64,000 nt of DNA from Endocalyx cinctus (GCA_001600455.1 BCKC01000011.1:957835-1021834), one strand, 5' to 3'; numbered from the stretch's first letter, positions 11,830 through 23,360 are shown. Made by a program: numbers and translations. Notes: generated by a model from the sequence alone, not told the origin.

Positions 11830-14173
11830 ATGCGCACCTTAATACAATCTGACGCCGAGAGGCTCATGATAGAGACCCCAACAGTCTCCAAGCTCCGCCA
11901 GTGGTCCAAGGAATACAGCGCTCAACCTCACTTAGCGGGCGACCTGGCACACGCGACCGCCATCCGAGATCTATGGCGATCTTACGGCATCGACGCGGAG
12001 CTCAATCGATATGACGTGCTGCAGAATTTCCCCGTAGAGACGGCGCTGAAGTTGCATTCAGCGACCGATGAAAACGTCACGGAGTTCGAGGCTTCGCTGA
12101 CCGAAGATAACATCTCCGCGGATCCAACCTCGAATCCAAACAACGGTTTACCGGCCTTCCACGGCTTCAGTGCCAACGGCGAGGTTACCGCCGAGCTTGT
12201 ATACGCAAATTTCGGCATGCTGGATGATTTCAAGCTGCTCGAGAAGAAGGGAGTCGATGTTCGTGGTAAAATTGTTATTTGTAAGTACTCGAAGGTGTTC
12301 CGTGGCTTGAAAGTTAGAGCAGCCGAAATGTTTGGTGCGGCGGGTGTGATTATCTACAGCGACCCCCAGGAAGATGGAAAGGTATGTCAAATAAAGTTCA
12401 TCATTCAGTCCCCGTATGTGTTTTCGGGTCAAAAACGAGGAGACATGCTGACGATATCACTAGTGAGTGAACCATGGTTCTAGATTGGTTGACAAGAGGA
12501 TATTCCCATCCTCATGTTTACAGTTTCACTCAATTTAATAACCCATGCTTATGTGGCGATATTCATCAGATATACAGAGAAAAATGGCTATCTCCCTTTC
12601 CCGGACGGTCCAGCCCGGCATCCTAAAAGTCTACAGCGCGGAAGTGTAGATTTCTTCTCGGTTGCCGTAGGCGACCCGACTACTCCAGGGTATCCAAGCT
12701 TACCAGGCTCGGACACGAAACGTTGTGACCCCCGGAACGCGATACCCGGTATCCCTTCGCTTCCCATAGCCTTCGCAGAAGCACGGCCGTTCCTCACGGC
12801 CCTGAACGGATACGGCCTGAGTCCGGAAAATCTGGCGGACAGCTGGCGGGGAGAATTAGACGGTATCGAATACCGTACTGGACCGTCAAAGGCAAAGGTA
12901 ACGTTGAAGAATGAGGGTACATACAAGATTTCTCCGATATATAACGTCATTGGAGAAATACCTGGAAAAACTGAGGACTGCATCGTGCTGGGTAATCATC
13001 ACGACTCTTGGTGTTGTGGCGCTGTAGACCCTGTTAGCGGCAGCGCTGCCATGAACGAAGTCACTAGGGGTTTAGGAGTCCTATTAGAACATGGCTGGAA
13101 GCCATTAAGGAAAATGTGAGAAATTTCCGCTTTCATTGACGAATAATAATTCCTTGGTAGTATCGGGCGCTAATCGATGTACAGAATCTTGGCCTCTTGG
13201 GACAACGAAGAGTACGGGTTAGTAGGTTCTTCCGAATATGGTGAACAGTTTGATGAATACTTGAGCAAACACTGCGTGGCTTGTAGGTCTACCCGGTCAT
13301 CCGATTTTAATCCAAAAAAAAAAAAAAAAAAAAAAAATTAATTAAAGCTCATTGATAGATATCAACGTCGACGAGTCCGCCAACGGTGGCAAGATTCTAG
13401 GCGCGACCGGTAGCCCACTCTTAGAGCAAGTTCTACGAGATGTAGCCCATATGATCCCTTCCCCCACAGGAGAAAAAAAGTCCGTATATGATGATTGGGC
13501 CACGTACCGCGAGCAGGTACGCCCGAACGTGGACTGCATCGGCACGGGCAGCGACTACACCGTCTTTTTCCACCACCTCGGTATCCCCTCGCTTGATCTG
13601 GTCTTCTCCGAGGCCGGAGAAAGCGTCTACCCTTACCACTCGAACTACGACAGCTACTTCTGGGTAGACAAGTTCGGCGACCCCGGATTTAAGAGGCATT
13701 TAGCTATGGCGAGGCTGTGGGGCGTTCTCGCGGTTAGGATGGCGGGCGTGCCCCTTATCCCGTTCCGCGCTAAGGATTACGTCAGGGCACTCAAGAGGAA
13801 CACGAAGGCACTCGAGGAGAAAAACGTGGCTGATCTCGACATTTCACCGATTTATTCGGCAATTTCAAAGTTGGAAAACGCGGCTTCGAAACTAGATGTT
13901 CGTCCCAGAAATGCGCAGGAGCTCGCTAGGAAGAATAGACAGTACATGAAGTTCGAGCGCGCATTGCTCTTGGAAGACGGCCGGGGCCTGGACGGCAGAC
14001 CATGGTACAAGCACCCTATATTCGCACCGGGGCTCTGGTTTGGTTATGCTGGAGTCGTGTTCCCTGGTGTCATAGAGGCTCTAGAGAATGGCGACCTCGA
14101 GCTCGCTAATAAGTGGATAGTAGACGTTGCTCTAGCTATTGAGAGAGCCGCCAGCGTAGCAGCTGGTATTTGA
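11830..14173 (+). CDS. M28B peptidase, glutamate carboxypeptidase II-like
   Basis: This is a zinc carboxypeptidase of the GCPII/NAALADase (PSMA-like) family, which trims C-terminal acidic residues from peptides. Best exons are 11830-12413, 12570-13115, 13185-13282 and 13359-14173 (680 residues). The protein shows a PA domain (about residues 100-270) and the catalytic domain. Zinc ligands and the catalytic pair are all visible: NHHDSW, GAVDPVSGS, WDNEEYG, INVDES and YPYHSNYD. The C-terminal dimerisation domain is present. There is no N-terminal membrane anchor or signal peptide, unlike animal GCPII. The first junction is ambiguous. The obvious donor at 12382 leaves the wrong phase for the acceptor at 12569, and only a weaker-looking alternative donor at 12414 closes the frame. 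Intron 3 contains a 24-nt A run. It is divergent from the M20 gene, so a joint role in peptide breakdown is plausible. Confidence 0.87.
13314..13337. repeat. A24 homopolymer inside an intron
   Basis: A 24-nt adenine run lies within intron 3 (13283-13358) of the M28 peptidase gene, between the donor and the TAG acceptor. It is likely length-polymorphic. Confidence 0.9.
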
Positions 14174-16435
14174 AAGATTAAACATCCCTTCAGTAGATTA
14201 TTTTAACCTCGACTTGACTAGAGATCCGGACTCTTCCGTAAGCTACAAACTCACCTCCTATCGTCAGTGTTTTCATTCACATTTAAGGAATGAAAAACTC
14301 GAACTAGATCTCGTTAATGAGAAGCAAAACTAATTGAGGGTAAAAGTAGAGACAGTGGTAGTGTTCACAATGATACCAAAGAAGTGGGGGCGAAGGATGA
14401 TTCCTAGCAATTCCAAATTAATCACAGAATATAGGACTTGCTGGCGCACAGTTGACTCTATAACATCAAAGCAACTTCACCAACCATGGTGCGTCTTTTT
14501 GATCAAGTGGTCTTATTTTGCACTTTTGAAAAAGGACTTCTTAGCTTTTCTATTACCTCTATATCTTTCCGTGGGAGTCATCATTGCATCCGTCGTTCCT
14601 ATACCATAAGAAAGAGTGAGATTAAGTTATAGGTTCCACGTAAGTCTAGTTACAACCTGAGCATACACTTAGGCGACACTATCAAAAAGGACGAGTATGT
14701 AATGGTGTGATAACAAGTTAATTATATGGCATGTGTCACATCGACTGGCCCATGAACCAAATTTTTGAAAATCGAGAACGCTTCCAAAAAAAAAAAAAAA
14801 AAAAAAAAAAAGAAGGTTAAATGATGTCAAAGGTTTTTTTTTATATTTTGGAAGACTCGGTATACATTGGTGTACCGATATTTATGAAAGAACGAGATTC
14901 CCGACGAATAGATCCTGGAAGTCCTTCATCACGATATTCGACGTGAATCGAAATTTGTTATCCATCATATCCCACCTACCTACCGAAATAAATGCATAGC
15001 TAGGTCCATTCCACACATTGATTTCCTCTATTCTAATTAACCTACCTCCATTTCTCCCTTCCCAAGGTGCACGAAAAAAAATATATATCACGGTCACCAA
15101 TGGCGACCTTGCAGGGCTCGGGAACAGAGAATTCTCGTAACGCAAGGAGCGTCACGGCATATTGTCCAAGGTGGGAAGTCCTGGATGTTTCATTTCGAGG
15201 TTTAATCCGCGTCCGCTCCTGTAAATATCCGGCTCTCTCTCTCTCTCTGTTACGCCGGTCAGTGGTCCTCAATGGATCATGAGCTCTTCAAGATCGCTTG
15301 AGATAGGGGAGGGGAGGGGGGGCATGTTTGGGGGCTTTAGCAACTCATTTCAGTTAGGTAGAGGAGAGTCGTGAGATCGTAATAATGATAGTGATGGCAA
15401 GTATCGGTCTCTGTACGTTATTAAAATATTGGCTTTTAGGCTTTTTCTCATCTCAGCTTCCTTTGGACTAGTTCAGAAGTGATTCTAGGTTGGGAAGGTA
15501 TTTAGCAACGGCGTCAAAAAGCAGCCACAGAATGAGATAATATCACTGAGCAGAATATATATATATATACTTACATTTATCATTGCCAACGCGCAGCATG
15601 GCATAATTTAAAAATTTGGCCCCCCCGTTATGAAATCTGAAGGCTGTGGAAAATTCGATAAACCACGTCATACCGTTGTAGCTGATTAATATCTAAAGTA
15701 CCAAGACTTTGTCTATGCAGTTGGTTATGAACTGGCAGCGTCTTCGCATGTTTGCTTCCAAAATAAGCAACATTTCATGCATGTCGCCACATCAACTAAT
15801 TGTTTTTATTATCTAGGAATAATAATATGAGGAAATTAAATTTGTCTATCCTGGACGTGTGGTCTGTGATAATGCAGCTCTGCGCAGGTTTACATGGCAT
15901 TTACGGCCCCGAGCTACTAAGACACTTGGGATTTTTGCACCAACTCACATAATGATTCTCACAGTAAGTAAGCAAAGGATGAGCTGAGAACGAGGCGTAG
16001 AAGGTTGATATATGGGATCGCACCTCATTAATGTAACGTAGTTAGTGGAGTAAAAATGTAGTGATTAGATGAAGTGCGAACACACAAATTCGTTAAGAAA
16101 TTTGTTTACCCATTTACATCCATATTTTCCTGCCCGCCAGTTTCTTCTACATATTATCCATGTTTGCCCTTATATTAGATATAACGCCACTCCCCGCTTG
16201 GTACTACTACACAAGTTACACCAATTTCAACCAGACGATAATAGAGTGGCAGAGGTAAGTCAATGACAAAAACCCTGCGCACGACACCCGTTGACACGAT
16301 TTTTCCTATAATTATATAGCTAATTCAAGATAGTTTTATCGTCTTAAAGATAAGAGACAAGGAAGGAATTTCAACTCTGCTGCCACAGTCACACCACCAC
16401 CCACCAGTGGCATCAGCGCCAAAAAGTGAAACACG
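14174..16435. other. Intergenic, 2.3 kb
   Basis: No gene is supported. The interval contains an A26 run (14786-14811), a (TC)n patch near 15235-15249 and AT-rich sequence. An open frame at 14334-14609 has no family resemblance and a composition like its surroundings. Confidence 0.5.
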
Positions 16436-17696
16436 ATGAGCTACGACCCGATCTCCGAGCTATCGCTCAAGTGTCCCGACGACGGCGACTTTTACATATG
16501 CAACGACACGAGCGTGCGGTTCATCGGATGCTGCGAGGTCAGCCCTTGCACCTCGACCCTGGACGGGACCTGTCCGACCGGCAAGCTCCACGCGGCCGCC
16601 TTCTCGGACAGCTCCAAATACGACCAGATCCCGTCCCAGGACTGCGTCAGCCCGTACACGAACTCATCCTGGTACACGTGCGTCGGCGACGGGACTATGA
16701 CCTTCCTGGGCTGCTGCAAGTCCAACGCTTGCGCGAACGGCGCCTTCTGTCCAACGGAGGACCTACTTCCCGCCCAGTTGTCCAATGACCCCGATGACGC
16801 GGCCGCGTTTTTGGACGGTCCGAGCTCGAGCTCGAGCTCGACCACGAGTAGTAGTACCGGCACGACTGCCACCGCCACTGCGACGGTAACGCCGACGACG
16901 ACACCGCAATCGACGACGGGTTCTCCCGTCAACAGCGATTCGCCGTCGTCAGTCGACCGGAATCACGGCACCACGCCCGCATTAGTGGGTGGAATAGTAG
17001 GTGGCGTGGGGTTTCTGATCATTGTCATCGTCGCGTACTTGCTCGTCCGGCGCCGGAGACGAAGACGAGAAGCACAGGAACAGGAACATGGACCTGGACC
17101 ATTGCGACCGACCAGACCCGATGATGACCAGATGACGGTCGCTTCGCAGTGGACTCCTTATCAAAGTAGGTCCTTCTCTAATCTAAAAAGAAAAATCCCA
17201 TGGGGGAAGAGAAAAAAAAAAAAAAAGGCTATATTCCATACTAACATGAGACATAGGCCCCTACTTAGGAAACACGACAACGATCTCCCCAGCACCAGCT
17301 TCGTCGCCAGCAGGGCACGTACCTCAAAAGAAAATCAGCAGCAGCGTCCTCTCCTCCCTATCTCCGCGCAGCTCGACCAGCAGATGGAGCTGGCGGGTTT
17401 CCTCGGCGACGCCCAGGCCGGACGGTGGTAATAATTTTGACTGGGTGCGCCCGGCGCCGGTGATGGAGAATCCGGCCATGAGTCCCGAACCGCCGGCGAG
17501 TATCAACGGAACTATTATGGAGCTGGATAGTGGCAACGACGCGATGCCGAGGCCGAATCGCGCGGCCGTCAGCGAACTGGAAAGCCCGCCGCGGCCGTTA
17601 CAGGTGCGGAATCTGGATCGTCCTTATAATACTATACCAATTTATCATGAGATGGCGGGGGATGAGAATTATAGGAATAGAAGAGGGAATACTTAG
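16436..17696 (+). CDS. Membrane protein with two six-cysteine modules
   Basis: This is a single-pass surface protein of unknown function with exons 16436-17165 and 17257-17696 (389 residues). The intron carries a TACTAAC branch point 12 nt before CATAG, and its removal switches the reading frame so that the cytoplasmic tail runs to 17696 rather than ending at 17431. There are two N-terminal modules with matching cysteine order: residues 13, 22, 32, 33, 38 and 46, then 70, 82, 93, 94, 99 and 105, each with a GCC pair. A Ser/Thr-rich stalk (130-175), one membrane helix (about 181-204), a basic stop-transfer run (R205-R211) and a disordered tail follow. There is no classical signal peptide, so a type III orientation with the cysteine domain outside is likely. 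The architecture recalls fungal wall-stress sensors, but I do not recognise the family. Confidence 0.85.
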
Positions 17697-18033
17697 ATAG
17701 AAATTATAAGAAAACATAATGTGTAACAATTCAAATGGCAGAGCGCGGTAATCCACGGTCAAAAAAAGAAGACAGAAGAAATCGTCATGGAAGACGAGTA
17801 GTTAATTACAAATAATCATGCCTGGCAGATATCACTAATTGAAAAGTTTAATAACCTTACATACATTTTATCACTGGTATAAAACAAGTAGAATTGGTTC
17901 AAACGAACGCTTATTCATTCATTCAATCATGACATACTTTTACATCCGAAAAATAATATAATTACAAGTAGAAACTCCGTAAGCTTTTTCTCAAGCCAGC
18001 AATCATAAACACCGACCATCATATCAGCTCATC
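17697..18033. other. Intergenic, convergent 3' ends
   Basis: This is the 3' flanks of the membrane-protein gene (plus) and the 75-residue protein gene (minus). It is AT-rich and no gene is seen. Confidence 0.5.
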
Positions 18034-18405
18034 TCAGTAAGCCGGCCTATTCAGCATGTTTTTAATCTTTTCGCTCATGCTGCCCGTGCTGCTCCTCCGG
18101 CGCTGTTCCTGGTGATGGACCATGTTGACGGCGTGGCAGTCACCGTTAGAAGGGTGACGGGTGGTGCCAATACGATTGGACCGGCCTAAGTTTTTTTTTC
18201 CTCAAGTTAATTAAAGTCTATCATTAATTTCATATAATATTTTATTATCCTAAGTTTGATTTTATGTGAAGGTGTGAATAAGATAGAAGTGGGGTGAAGA
18301 AAAAGGGGGAAGAGAAGGTTGAGGCTTACACACGAAGTCACCCCGACCGGCGTCGTCAAGGACCGCTTGGTACTTTTCTTTGGCGGCTGTAAATGCTTTG
18401 GACAT
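18034..18405 (-). CDS. Small conserved-looking protein, 75 residues
   Basis: This two-exon small gene is too short for ordinary ORF calling. Exon 1 is 18405-18330 (MSKAFTAAKEKYQAVLDD...) and exon 2 is 18185-18034 (ending MSEKIKNMLNRPAY). The donor is GTAAGC, the acceptor is CTTAG, and phase 1 closes exactly to give 75 codons and TGA. The higher GC of both exons compared with the AT-rich intron and flanks, codon use, and an absence of stops support it as real. Visible features are a short N-terminal amphipathic helix, a His/Gln-rich middle (HAVNMVHHQEQ), an RRRSS basic phosphorylation-type site (PKA-like) and a C-terminal amphipathic helix. It has no signal peptide or membrane segment. Its function is unknown; a phosphorylated intracellular regulator would be a guess. 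Confidence 0.7.
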
Positions 18406-19429
18406 TATTACTTCGATTGTTTCGTTTAATCTTTTCTAATTATGTCTTTGTTTTTATGATTTGGAGACGTTGTGTTGGATATCGTGATCACAGCTTAGAT
18501 CTAAAACTAGATAGCAAGAATGATTTTTGAAGAAAGTAAGAACTATGCAATACTTTAGAGAAAACATCTTCATATATATATATGCGTAAATGTCTGCAGC
18601 GAGACAGGTGCTAGTCTAATCGGTTGCACCAGACTCTTTCCCCTCACGATGATATCAGACCTTGGGAGCGGTTGAAACCTTAGAGGGTTTGACACAACTG
18701 ATCGACAGAGGGTGACAGCTTATTTACTCGATCCCCCCTCACTCTATCGAAGGAATAGCCAATTAACCAAGTGATTTTCCTCAGATCATCTGTAATATGA
18801 CGACTGATTAGAGGTGTGATTCATTTAATTTTCTCCTTCGATATAACAATATATACTTAAATATATACTTAAGTATATATGAAATTTTATCGTGGGCGTA
18901 TTGGTTTTAATGTCCGTAGGTCATATTCATCACACGTACATATCGTACTCAAATAGGATGAATACCGCACGTAGATGTTAAGATTAGAGCAAGTGTATTT
19001 ATGTTACCAGGTGTGTGCTGGAAATCTCATGTAGCAGATCTACGGTTTCCTTCCCGTCATCAGGTTATAGTTTGGACGATCAGCCTTCTTTAAAAGGTTA
19101 CGCGTTTTCCACCTGCTTTCCCCCCAAAAATAAACAGATAAACATAACGAAGGAAGAGACGAATACGAACCTTACTTTCTCCGGCAACATAAAATTCAAT
19201 TGAATTCCGCGTGGGCATACCACTTCAACGTAGGTTTGGATACACGAGTCGCCTATCCAAAAGGATGAATTTTCCAGAGGTGCGTGAGCGTTAGGTTTAA
19301 TTCCTAACAGCGCTAAGCAGTATCATCCATATTTTCCCCACGGGGTGCGCCAGTTAGCTCTACCTTGCCCCAGCTGGGTACGTATCGAATGCCGAGTTAT
19401 AAAGGATATTAGGCTCGATTCCTACTAGT
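18406..19429. other. Intergenic with AT-rich palindrome
   Basis: This is AT-rich DNA upstream of the 75-residue protein gene. It contains a perfect 20-nt AT palindrome at 18861-18880 and the first of two diverged direct repeats near 19289. No gene is supported. Confidence 0.5.
18861..18880. repeat. Perfect 20-nt palindrome
   Basis: ATATATACTTAAGTATATAT reads identically on both strands and is preceded by a partial copy of its left arm (from about 18850). It could extrude a short cruciform. No function is implied. Confidence 0.85.
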
Positions 19430-19459
19430 GCTAAGTGGTCTCCTGTGTTTCTCTGCCCC
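19289..19459. repeat. Pair of diverged direct repeats
   Basis: Two ~50-nt segments starting TTAGGTTTAATTCCTAAC (19289) and TTAGGCTCGATTCCTACT (19408) align through GCTAAG to a C-rich end. Most mismatches are C/T or A/G transitions, as expected for old or RIP-mutated copies. The second copy overlaps the end of the F-box/LRR relic. Confidence 0.45.
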
Positions 19460-20408
19460 AGCAGTGCGGAGGGACTATTCTTCTCCATATGCAGAGCACT
19501 TCGAGAGTCTCGAGTTCTTCGAAGCTGCCGGTGAGACCTAAAACTATTTTAGTAAACTACTTAACGTCTATCGCGTCTCTTGAACGACACTCGCAAATCT
19601 TCTCGAGTCAAAGACCTCGTAGATTATAGCATCTTTTATGTCCGATGGGTTCCAAAATATCATAAAGCATGCGACGACATGCAACGTGAGCTCTTGTATG
19701 TTTTCTGCGGATAACCCGGAGAGCCGGATTTTACACCTCAGAAATATCAAATTCTCCAGCTTTCGTAGGCACCGAAACCAACGTAAATTCATTGCGTACT
19801 ATCTGCGCGCAGTATACCAATCATCATACAGCAGCAGCACACCGGTGAGATGTATTGGGATCCATGCGGATTCATATGAATTTTTTTTTTTCTTTCTCGC
19901 AGGTCCACTCTGGAGGTAAGAACACGATTAACGTGTCGAGGCTTGTAGCAAGTTCGCCTAGCATGCTGATTGAAATAGAAGCAGATATTTCCAAAGGTAA
20001 CTTCTTGCAGAGCCTATTACGTTAGTATTTAGATGAATTATCCTTAAGTGATTCATAAACCGGCGCTGTATAAGCAAGTCCCGTGCTTGAGGTAGCAAGG
20101 GTTCGAGTTAGACGGAAGAAAGCGATCCATCTACGCAATTTGCCATCGCATGCTCCTCACATTTTTGATGAAATAGCGCCATGAGATGGGTTAATTATAC
20201 GAGGTTGAGGCTGGGACGCTCTAAATATGCCCGGAAAGAAAGGTGCTGGGGTAAGAAAACCGACGATGTTGAAAATAATCTCAGTAGGTAGGTAAGGGAC
20301 AAGCCGTCTTTCTCTTCCAGCTCTTACCACCGCCGCCTTTGTCATCGCCCTCGTCATACCTGTTGGGATGTTGACCGTTTTTTTTCTCTCTCTCCGGTAT
20401 ATTGTCAA
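19430..20408 (-). pseudogene. Decayed F-box/LRR protein gene
   Basis: The minus strand carries protein-like blocks in different frames and in the order expected of a fungal F-box/LRR protein. The first is an F-box-like core (VPYLPTEIIFNIVGFL, about 20300-20253). Next is a leucine-rich block around 20030-19930 (LPLEISASISISMLGELATS). Then comes LRKLENLIFLRCKIRLSGLS followed by ENIQELTL (19770-19690). A final LTGSFEELETLEVLCIW block lies near 19530-19480. Stops and frame changes separate the blocks, and I could not connect them with canonical introns. It therefore looks like a pseudogene, although a multi-intron gene is not fully excluded. Intact members are substrate adaptors of SCF ubiquitin ligases. 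Confidence 0.5.
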
Positions 20409-21562
20409 GAACAGGATTGATCTGTCGACGTAAAGTTACGTTCAAGATAGCGAACTTGATATTCGATTAGAAACAGCTGCCCTGATTCCAGAGGAATGAT
20501 TGAAAAATAACATGCGTTTGGTTCCAGTAAGCTCTTAAGTAAATCGGATTATTTCAAAACTATAAGATTACTTAATAGTTAATAGTCTCGTGAAGCTCAG
20601 TGCGTGTAGTTCAAGTTAGTTCTCGTTATACGTAGGAGATAAGTCGTCATAAAACTTCATCTCGTAGCTTCATATTACCTTCTTGATGGGTATGTACTGG
20701 ACAAATCAAAACACGAATACTTCGAAAACAGGTCTTGCCATGTTTTATGTTTGATGGATACAAATCAAACTAATATTAACCCAAGTGATCCATGGATATG
20801 AGTAGATGATGATGGTGATGATAATGATGAAGAAAATGGACGTTATTCAATAAAGTCGATGAAAGATTATGTAATATCATAAGAACCCGTGCTAGCCCGT
20901 GGTCCTACTTAATACAGTAAATCTATAATATACATACTGTATCACACTAAAAAAATGAAACTAAATCCAAATAGGCTGAAAGAAGTGAAAATAAGGAGAA
21001 GTGCTGTAATTATTTTGTTTTCAAATGGGTAAAGTGCGGCTTGGCAGGGAGATCAACACGAACTTTGATCTTAGTGTAATTTTGGTCGATCAAAAATGGA
21101 TACGAATGAATTCTTATTTACCGTGGAATAAAGAAAAAAGATTTACTACATATGTAATGATTGGTTGAAATGAGTAGAGAATCCTCCATACTCTGTCTGA
21201 AGATTTCAGTTAGTGGACATCGTTAGTGGACATCAATCAGTAATTAGTGTACACCGTAAAGCCTATAATGCCCTACGTAACCCCTATAAGATACGCTACT
21301 GTAAACTACATACAGTAGTACTACCGTCAACAGCTTCAGCAGCTCCCCAAAAATATACAAAGTACTCCGTAATAAATCTTATTACAAATAATTACAGCGT
21401 ATACTAACTCGTTTAAGTATCTAATAGCTCTTTTTTCTAACCGCTAAACCTCTTTTAACCATTCGTTCCCCTTCGCAACCCCGGCAACAACGCATCGGAT
21501 AAAAAAAAAAAAAAAAAAAAGCAAGGAACTAAAGAAAACTAAAGAAAAACGAATGATCCTTT

Positions 21563-21597
<35 letters not shown>

Positions 21598-22259
21598 GAT
21601 CTCACTCCATCTCATATCCAACCTTTCCCAGCCCTGCCAACCTGCCAACATCTCACCATTCACCATTCATTCTTTCAACTTTTTCTATCTCTTCTGGCGG
21701 AGCAACCAAGAGAAAGCCTCACCTTAATTCAAGGAATTCCCCAGTGGATTTAGTTTACCCCCACCCTCAAATTCCTCGAGTTCCTTGAATTTGGTGATAA
21801 TATAGGATAGTATGAGTATGTATGTAGTGTAATACTACCAATTATCTCAAAACAATCGTGTTTCTTAATAGTCATTCGTTTTTTCTACTCTTAATACTTT
21901 GTTTTTGTTTTATTCATCGCAAAGAATAATATCTTTGCCTTACCGTTCTCCAACCTTCTCGTTATATCCCGTCGTGTTTCAGAATTAAAAACAAAAACGA
22001 AAGGCAGCGGGTTCTCATATTCATTCAATCCAACCACCCCCATTCTACCGACGACAAATAATAATATCCTACGCTCAATTTACCTTCGCTCCTACCAACC
22101 TACCGTTATCATCTTTCATTCGATAGCGCAGATATATATATTTACACCAATATATATATATATATATATATACGTATATATATACGTATACAGTCAAAGA
22201 ATAAGGAGAAAGAAGAAAGAAAAAAAAGAAGAAAAAGAAATCAATAAATAATATACAAA
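20409..22259. promoter_or_regulatory. Long 5' region of the chs7 gene
   Basis: This 1.85-kb non-coding interval upstream of the Chs7 start contains A20 (21501-21520), T29 (21565-21593), an AT dinucleotide tract (22151-22181) and a purine-rich leader (AGAAGAAAGAAAAAAAAGAA) just before ATG. The sequence around the start, CAAAATGG, is a favourable fungal context. A TACTCCGTA copy lies at 21363-21371. The 5' leader is probably long. Confidence 0.5.
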
Positions 22260-23360
22260 ATGGGGGGTTTCGGAGATTTCACCGACATATGTCACATGTC
22301 GCCTATACCGTTATGTCCGGCCGTCGGTCCCATCACGTCGATAGCGACCGGAGTTGGTATCGAGACGGAGTGTTTCGCCCGGAATATCGAGCTGGCCAAC
22401 ACGATCATCTTCCAGGGTGCCTCTAGCGCCCTTCACCTGGTCGCCATCGTCATGACCGTCGTCATGATCCTGCACATCCGGGGCAAGTTCACCGCCGTCG
22501 GCCGCAAGGAGATCCTCACCTTCTTCTACCTGTACATGCTGTTGACCGTCTTCTCCCTCATCGTCGACGCCGGCGTCGTCCCCCCGCACTCGAGCCCTTA
22601 CCCTTACTTCGTCTCCATACAGAACGGTTTCACCTCCGCCCTCGTTACCTGCTTGCTGATCAACGGCTTCGTCGGCTTCCAGCTGTACGAGGACGGTACC
22701 CCCTTGTCGCTGTGGATGCTGCGACTCTGCTCCTTCGCCGCCTTCGCTATCTCTTTCCTCGTCTCCCTCGCGACCTTCATGTCCTGGGCCGGTATGGGCC
22801 CCACCAACACCGTCGGCCTCTTCGCCGTCCTCTACCTCCTCAACGGCGTCCAGCTCGTTATTTACGTCGGCTTACAGATCCTGCTCGTGACCCGCACCCT
22901 CGAGGACCGCTGGCCTATGGGTGACATCACCTTCGGCGTTTTCTTCTTCGTCGTCGGACAGGTCCTCCTCTACGCCGTAAGCAAGCCCATTTGCGAGGGA
23001 ACGAGCCATTACGTGGACGGATTGTTCTTCGCCACGACGGCGAACCTACTCGCCGTGATGATGGTTTACAAGGTAAGTTTGATTTCATTGCATTTTTCTT
23101 ACGCGCCTATTCGCATACTAACTTCTGTTTAGTACTGGGACTCGATCACGAAGGAAGATCTCGAATTCTCGGTCGGCACGCGGATGAACAACTGGGAGGT
23201 GAAGGAGCCGTTGATGGAGGACGACCGCCGCCAGACGGTCTACCACGACGACCCTTACTACAGCAACGGCAACAGCCGCCTCAGCACCTACGACTACAAC
23301 AGCAACCACCACCACTCTACCCCGTCGGGCTACTCGCCGAACCGCGCCTCCCGCTACTAG
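22260..23360 (+). CDS. chs7: Chitin synthase export chaperone Chs7
   Basis: This is an ER membrane chaperone needed for exit of chitin synthase (Chs3 class) from the endoplasmic reticulum. Exons are 22260-23072 and 23133-23360 (346 residues), and the intron has a CATACTAAC branch point. The N-terminal segment ([18 protein letters not shown]) is characteristic. Seven hydrophobic helices follow, beginning at [40 protein letters not shown] and the late [16 protein letters not shown] loop are typical of the family. The second exon starts [15 protein letters not shown] and ends in a hydrophilic Asn/His/Ser-rich cytosolic tail. Length and topology match fungal Chs7. A C-rich third codon position contrasts with the AT-rich flanks. 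Confidence 0.96.

Noticed and set aside
17297..17431. Direct (unspliced) C-terminus of the membrane protein ending at 17431
   Set aside because: The intron with a TACTAAC branch point gives a longer, better tail. The unspliced reading runs through an A-rich insert typical of intron sequence.
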